A stretch of DNA of 14,861 nucleotides from Pseudomonadota bacterium. GTDB lineage: Bacteria > Pseudomonadota > Alphaproteobacteria > Rhodospirillales > Rhodospirillaceae. Positions 8,248-13,878 of the stretch are shown one piece after another; position 1 is the first letter of the stretch; each line of letters begins with the position of its first letter. A program made the position numbers and the translations under genes. The notes under the pieces were generated by a model. That model was not told where the DNA came from, ran no database searches, and worked only from the letters and a program-made list of their open reading frames with translations. The stretch covers positions 1 through 14,861 of the forward strand of contig JAEWWF010000398.1 of the NCBI GenBank assembly GCA_023396465.1, read 5' to 3'.

Positions 8248-8299
8248 GCCAAGAAAAATCGGCGCGGACTGACGCATTATCGGGATGTCGGACAGGGGA

Positions 8300-8329
8300 A
8301 CGGGCCGCCTCCATGCCGGGGCGGCCCGT
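8300..8329 (-). terminator. Terminator-like hairpin after the glycine-zipper gene
   Basis: ACGGGCCGCC (8300-8309) and GGCGGCCCGT (8320-8329) form a perfect 10-bp stem with a 10-base loop, 35 bp past the stop of the lipoprotein gene. The minus-strand sequence after it, TTCCCCTGTCC, has no real T-run. It may protect the message 3' end or work with Rho; intrinsic termination would be weak. Confidence 0.55.
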
Positions 8330-8364
8330 CCTGCGTCACCGGTCGGAGCCGGCGGTCGTCCCGG

Positions 8365-8598
8365 TCAGTCGAACAGGCGGCCATCATCCTCGGTGGCACG
8401 GCCGATGGCGTAGCCGCCGGCGGCGCCAGCAAGACCACCCAGGGCGGCCGACCCGGCGCTGCCGCCCAACAAGGCACCAGCGGCGGTACCGGCGGCGGCA
8501 CCGCCAGCGGTGTACTGCTCGTTGCGGCTCATGCTGTCGCAGGCGGCCAGCCCGAGGGCGCCGAGGGAGACGACCGAAACAGCCAGCATCTTGCGCAT
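8365..8598 (-). CDS. Small glycine-zipper lipoprotein, OsmB-like
   Basis: The 77-residue product has a lipoprotein signal peptide ending in the lipobox LAAC (Cys20). A Gly/Ala-rich zipper follows at about 31-66, with repeated GxxxG spacing (AGGAAAGTAAGALLGG and GGLAGAAGGYAIG), and then a short acidic tail. This is the layout of OsmB and other glycine-zipper envelope lipoproteins, whose exact function is not settled. The residue after the lipid-bearing Cys is Asp, which in enterobacteria favours inner-membrane retention; whether that rule holds here is uncertain. The start is well supported by AAGGAGG (8610-8604) 5 bases before the ATG. It is downstream of the MFS gene on the same strand with a 125-bp gap, so it probably has its own promoter. 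Confidence 0.82.
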   Translation of the reverse strand: MRKMLAVSVVSLGALGLAACDSMSRNEQYTAGGAAAGTAAGALLGGSAGSAALGGLAGAAGGYAIGRATEDDGRLFD

Positions 8599-8723
8599 GG
8601 GAACCTCCTTCGCTCTGCTGTCGGGGCGGGAGGGGCGGCCATCACGGCCGGCGCACTCCCTTCATGCAAGGCGAACGAGGGCGCCCCCGTCGGGGTTCAC
8701 CGATTCCGAGAGGCCGTCCCGCC

Positions 8724-10052
8724 TCACGGGCGGTCGGCATCGGACTCAGGGCGCGTGCCAGCGACCTCCGCAGGCGGCTTCTCGGCCACCGGCTCCAGCA
8801 CCTCGACGCCCTCGCGACTGGCGGCTTCGGCTCGGGGGTCCAGCTCGAAGACCTGCGGCGTGGTCAGCGGCGGCGTCGGGGCAAATCGCCCCTGGTCCTC
8901 CGGCGACGGCGGCGGGCGGCGGGTGACGCGCCAGATACCGAACAGCACCAGCATCACATGCATGCCGGCGGTGTAAGCGTAAAGCAGCCAAGCTGGCCGA
9001 TCCTGCATGACCCAGGACGCCAGCAGCGGGCCGATGACGGCCCCGATACCGTAGATCAGCAGCAGCCCGCCGCTCGCCTGGACGAACTCGCCAGGGTCCA
9101 GGAAGTCGTTGGTGTGGGCGATCAGCAGGGCGTAGAGCGGCATGGTGAGGGCTCCGAACACCCCCGCCATGACCAGCAGCGCCGGCACCGACCCCAGTTG
9201 CGCCACCGCCGCCATGGCTGCCCCGCCCGTCGCTGCCAGACCGGCGACCGAGATCAGCACCGTGCGGCGGTCGAAACGATCGGACAGCCAGCCGATGGGG
9301 TATTGCGCCAGCGCGCCGCCCAGCAGCAGCGCGGCCATGACCAGGGACACCTCCGCCACCCCGTAGCCCATCCGTTGCACGAACACCGGGGACAAGCCCC
9401 ACGAGGCGGAGTTGGCGAGGGCCACCATGAAGATGCCGACCACCCCGAGCGGCGAGGCCCGGTACAGCCGCCCCGGCCTGAACCGGGCGGCGGCCACCGG
9501 CGCCGGCGCCACCGCCCGCGTCACCGCCACCGGCACCAGACACAGGGCGATCAGCAGGGCGGCGATGCTGAACAGCTCGAACCCTTCCGGCGAGGCCGCG
9601 TTGAGCAGCAGCAGACCGGCGGTGGAGGCCGACAGTTCGACCACGCGATAGACGCTGAACAGGGCGCCGCGATTGCGGTTGCTGGCACGATCGTTCAGCC
9701 AGCTTTCAACCACCGTGTAGAGACCGGCGAAGGCGAACCCCGCCAGTGCCCGCAGCAGCCACCACACCCAGGCCTCCACCACCATGGGGTAGACCAGCGC
9801 CGTCGCCGCCGCCAGCGCCGCCAGCGCCGCGAAGGTGCGGATATGCCCGACCCGCGCCACCAGATGGGGATTGATCAGGCAGCCGAGGGCAAATCCGGCG
9901 TAATAACTCGACACCAGCAGGCCGATCTGGGCGGCATCAAAGCCCTCGATGTTGGCGCGGATGGTGATGAGGGTGGTCTGCAACCCGTTGCCGGTGACCA
10001 TGATGGCGACGGACAGAAGCAGGGCGCCGATGGCGGCGACGGCGGCGACCAT
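8724..10052 (-). CDS. MFS transporter, YcaD-like
   Basis: The 442-residue inner-membrane protein has about twelve hydrophobic segments. It resembles E. coli YcaD-type carriers: SSYYAGFALGCLINP near the TM2 region, VVESWLNDRASNRNRG between the fourth and fifth segments, and the MFS loop motif GWLSDRFDRR in the middle. After the last segment there is an unusual hydrophilic tail of roughly 55 residues rich in Pro, Glu and Arg, ending ESDADRP. The substrate is unknown. CGGAG (10062-10058) lies 5 bases before the ATG. It is divergent from a LysR regulator with about 320 bp between starts, a common arrangement when the regulator controls the neighbour. A 711-codon frame overlaps it on the plus strand but is a shadow. 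Confidence 0.88.
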   Translation of the reverse strand: MVAAVAAIGALLLSVAIMVTGNGLQTTLITIRANIEGFDAAQIGLLVSSYYAGFALGCLINPHLVARVGHIRTFAALAALAAATALVYPMVVEAWVWWLLRALAGFAFAGLYTVVESWLNDRASNRNRGALFSVYRVVELSASTAGLLLLNAASPEGFELFSIAALLIALCLVPVAVTRAVAPAPVAAARFRPGRLYRASPLGVVGIFMVALANSASWGLSPVFVQRMGYGVAEVSLVMAALLLGGALAQYPIGWLSDRFDRRTVLISVAGLAATGGAAMAAVAQLGSVPALLVMAGVFGALTMPLYALLIAHTNDFLDPGEFVQASGGLLLIYGIGAVIGPLLASWVMQDRPAWLLYAYTAGMHVMLVLFGIWRVTRRPPPSPEDQGRFAPTPPLTTPQVFELDPRAEAASREGVEVLEPVAEKPPAEVAGTRPESDADRP

Positions 10053-10180
10053 GGAAACTCCGGTGGTGACGGTCTGGGCTTCCCTACCCTACCGCGTCGT
10101 GCCATCAGACGTCACCCCCGGTTGAGCGGCACCGGCGGAAGCACCGCCATCTCGCGCCGCACCATGTTTGCGATTCACGA

Positions 10181-10208
10181 ATTATTACGATGCTTATTAT
10201 TGACCCAA
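10181..10208 (-). promoter_or_regulatory. Candidate promoter for the MFS gene
   Basis: On the minus strand TTGGGT (10208-10203) is separated by 16 bases from AATAAT (10186-10181). The -10 matches TATAAT at five of six bases; the -35 matches TTGACA at three. It lies in an AT-rich island in otherwise GC-rich DNA and would give a leader of about 120 bases before the transporter start. Confidence 0.35.
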
Positions 10209-10273
10209 CCGATGCCATGCAGCTCCCGGCCTTTCTCACCAGGGCAGCGGGATCTGCCTCCCCCACATATCGT

Positions 10274-10302
10274 TTGATAAATCTGATCTTATTGCGGTAA
10301 AT
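10274..10302 (+). promoter_or_regulatory. Candidate promoter and possible operator for the LysR gene
   Basis: TTGATA (10274-10279), 17 bases, then GTAAAT (10297-10302) resemble a sigma-70 promoter, with five of six and three of six matches. A dyad ATAA-8-TTAT (10277-10292) overlaps the -35, as expected for an autoregulatory LysR-type site. CACATAT (10264-10270) and ATATGTG (10311-10317) are inverted copies flanking the whole element. A transcript from here would begin near 10309, which argues against the upstream TTG start at 10305. Confidence 0.4.
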
Positions 10303-10370
10303 CATTGGCCATATGTGTCAGCCCCTTCTTGCGGCGACGCACCATGCCCCTGCTTTCGGACGCTGCTCCC

Positions 10371-11225
10371 ATGGATATCGACCTCGCACGGACGTTTCTC
10401 ACCATCCTCGACACCGGCAATTTCGGCCGGGCGGCGGAACGCCTGAACGTCACCCAATCGACCGTCTCCACCCGCATCAAGACGCTGGAGGAACTGCTCG
10501 GCCGCCCCATGTTCATCCGCTCCAAGGCGGGGGTGCAGGTCACCCAGGCGGGGCAGCAGTTCAAGCGCTCGGCCGAGACCATGGTGCGGGCCTGGTATCA
10601 GGCGAAGCAGGAAGTCGGCCTGCCCGACAACTTCCAGACCATGATCACCATCGGCGGCCAGTTCACCCTGTGGGACCGGCTGCTGCTGAAGTGGCTGCCA
10701 TGGATGCGCACCTCCATGCCCGACGTCGCCATCCACGCCGAGGTCGGCCTGTCCGATGGACTGATGCGCCAATTGGCGGAAGGGCTGCTCGACATCGGCG
10801 TGATGTACACGCCCAGCCACCGGGTCGGCCTGGTGACAGAGGAACTGATGGAGGAACAACTGGTGCTGGTCTCCACCGACACCACCACCAGCGCCCCCTT
10901 CACGCCGGACTATGTGTTCGTGAACTGGGGGCCGGAGTTCGCCATATCCCACTCCAACGCCTTCCCGACGCTAAACACGCCGCCGCTCTACGTCAGCCAT
11001 GGGCCACTCGGCCTCCAGTACATCCTGGAGAACGGCGGCGCCGGTTACTTCCCGGTGCGGCTGGTGCGCCAGCATCTGGCCGAAGGGCGGTTGCACATCA
11101 AGGACGACGCCCCACGCTTCCGCCGCCCGGTCTACATGGTCTATGCCGCCGGTTCCACCGATGCCCGGTTCAAGACCGCGCTTCAGGGCCTGCGCTACGT
11201 CGCCTCGCAGGAAAGCGAGGAGTAG
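10371..11225 (+). CDS. LysR family transcriptional regulator
   Basis: The 284-residue product begins with the LysR winged helix-turn-helix: MDIDLARTFLTIL, then NFGRAAERLNVTQSTVSTRI at about 17-36, then the linker helix. A periplasmic-binding-protein-like effector domain starts near residue 88 (ITIGGQFTLWDR). The start is a choice: ATG at 10371 puts the HTH at the usual distance from the N-terminus, while an ATG at 10344 and a TTG at 10305 are in frame upstream; none has a good SD. The protein would bind DNA in the AT-rich region between it and the divergent MFS gene, and control of that gene plus itself is the likeliest role. The effector is unknown. It also sits 140 bp upstream of speE on the same strand. 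Confidence 0.88.
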   Translation: MDIDLARTFLTILDTGNFGRAAERLNVTQSTVSTRIKTLEELLGRPMFIRSKAGVQVTQAGQQFKRSAETMVRAWYQAKQEVGLPDNFQTMITIGGQFTLWDRLLLKWLPWMRTSMPDVAIHAEVGLSDGLMRQLAEGLLDIGVMYTPSHRVGLVTEELMEEQLVLVSTDTTTSAPFTPDYVFVNWGPEFAISHSNAFPTLNTPPLYVSHGPLGLQYILENGGAGYFPVRLVRQHLAEGRLHIKDDAPRFRRPVYMVYAAGSTDARFKTALQGLRYVASQESEE

Positions 11226-11263
11226 GACGCCCCCGTTCGGCGGTCTCCGCCCGCCGTCGACGT

Positions 11264-11296
11264 CCTTGGGCCGCGGGATTTTCCCGTGACCCAGGG
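11264..11296 (+). promoter_or_regulatory. Imperfect hairpin between the LysR gene and speE
   Basis: CCTTGGG-C-CGCGGG (11264-11277) pairs with CCCGTG-A-CCCAGGG (11283-11296) around ATTTT, with one mismatch and two G-T wobbles, a stem of about 13 pairs. It is 38 bp after the LysR stop. No T-run follows. It may mark the 3' end of the LysR message, and it overlaps the candidate speE -35 element. Confidence 0.4.
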
Positions 11297-11314
11297 GCGC
11301 GGGTGGTCTATATC
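11286..11314 (+). promoter_or_regulatory. Candidate speE promoter
   Basis: GTGACC (11286-11291), a 17-base spacer and TATATC (11309-11314) resemble an alphaproteobacterial housekeeping promoter, giving a leader of about 45 bases. A small inverted repeat, GGTGG/CCACC (11302-11306 and 11314-11318), is centred on the -10 and could be an operator or early leader hairpin. Confidence 0.4.
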
Positions 11315-11365
11315 CACCGGCTCACCCGACACCGAGACACCCAGACAAGGCGGAGCCGCGAGCCG

Positions 11366-12220
11366 ATGGCGACCATCTTCTCCGAGACCCTCTACAAGGG
11401 CTATGGCCAGCATGTGGCCGTCGAGGGCGACATGCTGGTGAACCGGCGGTCCGAGTTCCAGCACATCCAGATTTTCGACACCCTGGCGCTCGGTCGCGTC
11501 ATGACGCTGGACGGCGTGGTGCAGATTTCCGACCGCGACGAATCGGCCTATTCCGAGATGCTCACCCATCTGCCGATGATCGAGCATGGCGATGTGGCGC
11601 GGGCGATGATCGTCGGCGGCGGCGATGGCGCCATCGCCGAGGAATGCCTGAAGCACCCCAACGTCGACGTCGACATGTGCGAGATCGACGGCCAGGTGGT
11701 GGAAGCCTGTCGCCAGCACTTCGCCCATGTCAACAAGGGGGCCTTCGACAACCCGCGCTTCCACCTGCACATCGAGGACGCCTTCGAGTTCCTCAAGCGG
11801 GACGAGGCCGCCGGCCGCTACGATCTGATCATCGCCGACCGTCCCGATCCCATCGGCCCGGCGCAGGTGCTGTTCGCCACCGAGTTCTACGAGCTTCTGA
11901 AGCGCGCCCTCAGCGATCGCGGCATCGCCGTGTTCCAGAACGGCTGTCCGTTCTTCCAGCCCGAGGAACTGACCGAGACCATGGCGCAGTTGCGCGGCGT
12001 GTTTCCCCATGCCGGCACCTATCTGACCGTCACCCCCACCTATATCGGCGGTTTCATGGCGCTGACCTGGGCCTCGCGCGGCACCGCCCTCGGCACCCTG
12101 CCGGTCGACGAGGTGGCCCGCCGGGTGGACGCCGCCAGCCTGGGCACCGATTATTACAACGCCGCCGTCCATTCCGCCGCCTTCGCTCTGCCGGAGTGGA
12201 TCGCCCGATTGACCCGCTGA
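11366..12220 (+). CDS. speE: Spermidine synthase (polyamine aminopropyltransferase)
   Basis: The 284-residue cytosolic enzyme moves an aminopropyl group from decarboxylated S-adenosylmethionine to putrescine, giving spermidine. It aligns by eye with E. coli SpeE throughout: the glycine-rich nucleotide site GGGDG at 84-88, FQNGCPF near 190, PTYIGGFMALTWA, and the C-terminal YYNAAVHSAAFALP. The catalytic loop reads DRPDPIGPA (Asp158 to Asp161) where relatives have D-S/C-T-D-P: both aspartates remain but the middle pair is Arg-Pro. The start is ATG with a GGCGGAG-like SD (11349-11355); the open frame extends further upstream but only in LysR-gene shadow. It is convergent with the DUF429-like gene, 6 bp between stops. 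An ornithine decarboxylase lies 1.7 kb away and would supply putrescine. Confidence 0.93.
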   Translation: MATIFSETLYKGYGQHVAVEGDMLVNRRSEFQHIQIFDTLALGRVMTLDGVVQISDRDESAYSEMLTHLPMIEHGDVARAMIVGGGDGAIAEECLKHPNVDVDMCEIDGQVVEACRQHFAHVNKGAFDNPRFHLHIEDAFEFLKRDEAAGRYDLIIADRPDPIGPAQVLFATEFYELLKRALSDRGIAVFQNGCPFFQPEELTETMAQLRGVFPHAGTYLTVTPTYIGGFMALTWASRGTALGTLPVDEVARRVDAASLGTDYYNAAVHSAAFALPEWIARLTR

Positions 12221-12226
12221 CCGCCG

Positions 12227-13021
12227 TCACCGCCGCCGCAGGATGACGCTCTCCGGCCGGTCACAGGCGGCGGCATTGGCGTGCAGTTGGTCGAGCGCCC
12301 ACGGCTGCGTCCACGGACCAAGGTGGATGTAGCCGTCGGCGGCGTCTCCAACCGCCACATAGCGGTCGGCCGCGATGGCCGCCGCCGTCAGGGCACAAAC
12401 CAGGGCCGCCCGCTCGTCGTGATCCCGCACGGCGGTCACGTCCTGCGTGCGGGCCAGACCGGGCAGCAGGTCGGCGAGCAAGGCCGTCAGCAGATCCTGG
12501 GGTGGGGACGGCGCGGCGGCGGTCAGGTGGCTCCAATAGACATCGGAGCGCAGGCCGTGCTCCGGCACCCGACCGCCGGGCATCATGGTGCCGAGGAAGC
12601 TGGTGGGAAAAGCTTCCGCCAGGGCGCAGGGGTGGATGGCGGTGGGGAAGGCCGCCGGGGCCAGGCGCCCCGTCTCCAGCACCAGCCGGGCGAAGGCGTT
12701 GGCTTCCTCGTTCAGGCGGCGGCCGGTCGGGCTGTTGGACTGGCCGGGCTTGCCGATGCGCCCGAAGCCGCGCGTCAGCAGGCGTTCCGGCAGGCGGTAG
12801 CGATCCATGACGGCGAGCGAGCCGTGCAGCGGCCCGTCGATGGCGCAGACCGCCACCCCCTCCCCCACCAGTTCCGCCAGCACCGCCCGCCGCTCCGTCG
12901 CATCGGTGCCCATGCGGACGATGCGCCAGCCGACCGCGCCGGCGTCCCACTCCAGCCGGCAGGCGGCGGAAGACTTGCGCCCGGCCGCCCAGCCGACATC
13001 GATGCCGAGGACGGCGGTCAT
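12227..13021 (-). CDS. DUF429-like predicted RNase H-fold nuclease
   Basis: The 264-residue product resembles the DUF429 family (COG2410, predicted nuclease with RNase H-like fold). It has an N-terminal GIDVGW with Asp8 on the first strand, AIDGPL with Asp62 on the fourth-strand position, a conserved-looking HPCALAEAFP near 130-139, and a C-terminal DHDERAALVCALTAAA (200-215) followed by GYIHLGP, matching the family's D-ALVCALTA...GWI pattern. Candidate acidic residues are Asp8, Asp62 and Asp200/Asp202. Nuclease activity in this family is predicted from fold, not shown. The ATG (13021) overlaps the TGA of the PIN-toxin gene as ATGA, so translation is probably coupled. The frame stays open further upstream, inside the toxin gene, but that part is shadow. 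Confidence 0.75.
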   Translation of the reverse strand: MTAVLGIDVGWAAGRKSSAACRLEWDAGAVGWRIVRMGTDATERRAVLAELVGEGVAVCAIDGPLHGSLAVMDRYRLPERLLTRGFGRIGKPGQSNSPTGRRLNEEANAFARLVLETGRLAPAAFPTAIHPCALAEAFPTSFLGTMMPGGRVPEHGLRSDVYWSHLTAAAPSPPQDLLTALLADLLPGLARTQDVTAVRDHDERAALVCALTAAAIAADRYVAVGDAADGYIHLGPWTQPWALDQLHANAAACDRPESVILRRR

Positions 13022-13512
13022 GCAAAGATGGCGTCCAGCAGGGGCGACGGCCGCTCGGCAAAGGGGTTCACCACCGTCACGCCCAGGAGCCGCCGGCCAT
13101 CCTGCCCATCCTCGGAAACGATCACCTCGCAGCCGGCACGGCGCGCCGTCGCCCAGATCATGGCGTCCCAGAAGGCCCATTGATGGTCGCGCACCGCGTC
13201 CACCGCATCGAGAAAGGTGGTTTCGTCGGCGGCAACGACAGGAAAGGCATCCCGGTAGGTGCGTACAAGGGCCGCCGCCTCCTCGACCGCCACCACGCCG
13301 CGGCGCCGGAGGACATGAAAGGTCTCCGCCAGCGTCTGCAGCGTGATGACGCAGTTGTGCCGGCCCAGCGCCCGCTCGATCAGAGCGGCGGCGATCTCGT
13401 GGCGGCGTCCGGCATCGGCATCATGGGCGTAGATCAGGATGTTGGTGTCGAAGGTGAAACGGGGCGCCGGGGCGGAGCCGGCACCGACGGCCTCAGCGCT
13501 CATAGGCTTCAT
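13018..13512 (-). CDS. PIN-domain toxin (VapC-like ribonuclease)
   Basis: The 164-residue product is a PIN domain with the expected acidic set: Asp22 in FDTNILIYA, Glu63 in LAETF, Asp116 in FWDAMIWA, and Glu134/Asp135 in SEDGQDGR. VapC toxins are Mg-dependent RNases that cut tRNA or rRNA; the target here is unknown. Two starts are possible: ATG at 13512 (used here) or 13503. With either, the 5' end overlaps the 3' end of the antitoxin gene (stop at 13493), and its own stop overlaps the next gene's ATG. The first 18 residues are Ala/Gly/Pro-rich and could be partly non-native if the later start is used. The pairing with a Phd-type antitoxin is common for PIN toxins. Confidence 0.87.
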   Translation of the reverse strand: MKPMSAEAVGAGSAPAPRFTFDTNILIYAHDADAGRRHEIAAALIERALGRHNCVITLQTLAETFHVLRRRGVVAVEEAAALVRTYRDAFPVVAADETTFLDAVDAVRDHQWAFWDAMIWATARRAGCEVIVSEDGQDGRRLLGVTVVNPFAERPSPLLDAIFA

Positions 13513-13738
13513 CCCGGTTGAAGGTGGCGCCGCCCATGCGATAGCCGCCCCTCAGAACGCGGCGAAGCTCCGCCACCGCCTGGGCCCGTCGATCCGCCTC
13601 CCCCTCCGCCGGCACCAGCCGGGCGACCGGGGTGCCGCGGCGGGTGATGGTGACTTCCTCCCCCTCCTCCTCCACCTGCCGGAGCAGGCGGGAAAACTGC
13701 TGGTTGGCATCGCGGGCGGAAATGGTGTGGTGGGTCAT
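13493..13738 (-). CDS. Phd/YefM-type antitoxin
   Basis: The 81-residue protein begins with the Phd/YefM fold: MTHHTISARDANQQFSRLL, then VTITRRGTPVARLVP at about 29-43, which in relatives forms the dimeric DNA-binding domain. The C-terminal part (about 50-81, Arg- and Glu-rich, ending FNRDEAYER) would bind and neutralise the toxin. It is expected to repress its own operon. A strong SD, GAGGAGG (13751-13745), lies 6 bases before the ATG. The gene overlaps the PIN-toxin start. Upstream lies a candidate promoter with an 11-bp direct repeat. Confidence 0.87.
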   Translation of the reverse strand: MTHHTISARDANQQFSRLLRQVEEEGEEVTITRRGTPVARLVPAEGEADRRAQAVAELRRVLRGGYRMGGATFNRDEAYER

Positions 13739-13774
13739 GGCAAGCCTCCTCGCGCCGAAGCGGCACGCAATGAA

Positions 13775-13806
13775 CTACATTTGCGCTACATTCGCCACAC
13801 CGTCAA
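13775..13806 (-). promoter_or_regulatory. Candidate promoter and direct-repeat operator of the toxin-antitoxin unit
   Basis: On the minus strand a consensus -35 TTGACG (13806-13801) is followed 16 bases later by GCAAAT as a weak -10. Two copies of AATGTAG (plus-strand CTACATT at 13775-13781 and 13786-13792) start exactly 11 bp apart, one helical turn, and 9 of 11 bases of the unit match. They overlie the presumed -10, a natural place for antitoxin binding. Confidence 0.45.
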
Positions 13807-13818
13807 GCCGCATGCACG

Positions 13819-13855
13819 AAAAACCCCGGAGCGGCGACGGCCGTTCCGGGGTTTT
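13819..13855 (-). terminator. Intrinsic terminator of the ornithine decarboxylase gene
   Basis: AAAACCCCGGA (13820-13830) and TCCGGGGTTTT (13845-13855) form a perfect 11-bp stem with a 14-base loop. On the minus strand the stem ends in TTTTT and lies 23 bp past the decarboxylase stop. The symmetric A/T ends would allow weak plus-strand function too. It insulates the toxin-antitoxin promoter from the decarboxylase. Confidence 0.88.
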
Positions 13856-13878
13856 CGGTCTTCTGGCGGCGGGGACCG

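Larger units (their letters stand above)
7761..8299. other. Gene-less stretch between AsmA and the glycine-zipper lipoprotein
   Basis: No convincing coding sequence is seen on either strand. Open frames exist in several registers, as expected at this GC content, but none has a good SD or a recognisable product. Codon use is atypical: an in-frame minus-strand candidate at 7778-7924 has G or C at only 32 of 48 third positions by hand count, well below the genes around it. I looked for tmRNA, RNase P RNA, SRP RNA and 6S RNA hallmarks and recognised none. The stretch is bounded on the left by a minus-strand terminator and contains a plus-strand terminator-like hairpin plus tandem inverted repeats, so it may encode small RNA. 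Confidence 0.5.

Noticed and set aside
7778..8314. 178-codon minus-strand open frame, with a 48-codon internal version from 7924
   Set aside because: There is no SD, no recognisable product, third-position GC of the short version is well below neighbouring genes, and the long version begins inside a hairpin. It remains possible but unsupported.
7690..8976. 428-codon plus-strand open frame across the gene-less region
   Set aside because: It runs through the minus-strand terminator, a T-tract hairpin and into antisense of the lipoprotein and MFS genes. Codon use is poor (many rare codons) and no domain is seen.
8142..10277. 711-codon plus-strand open frame over the lipoprotein and MFS genes
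   Set aside because: It is antisense to two well-supported genes, has a low-complexity Arg/His/Gln composition and no SD or domain.
10105..10305. 66-codon minus-strand open frame in the MFS-LysR intergenic region
   Set aside because: It covers both AT-rich promoter islands, lacks an SD and resembles nothing known.
10305..10370. Upstream TTG (10305) or ATG (10344) start for the LysR protein
   Set aside because: The extra residues lie ahead of the conserved LysR N-terminus, there is no SD, and the candidate transcription start falls near 10309. The ATG at 10344 is not excluded.
13022..13180. N-terminal extension of the DUF429-like protein
   Set aside because: The frame stays open into the toxin gene, but the extension is Arg/Gly/Pro-rich shadow and the family fold begins right after the ATG at 13021.
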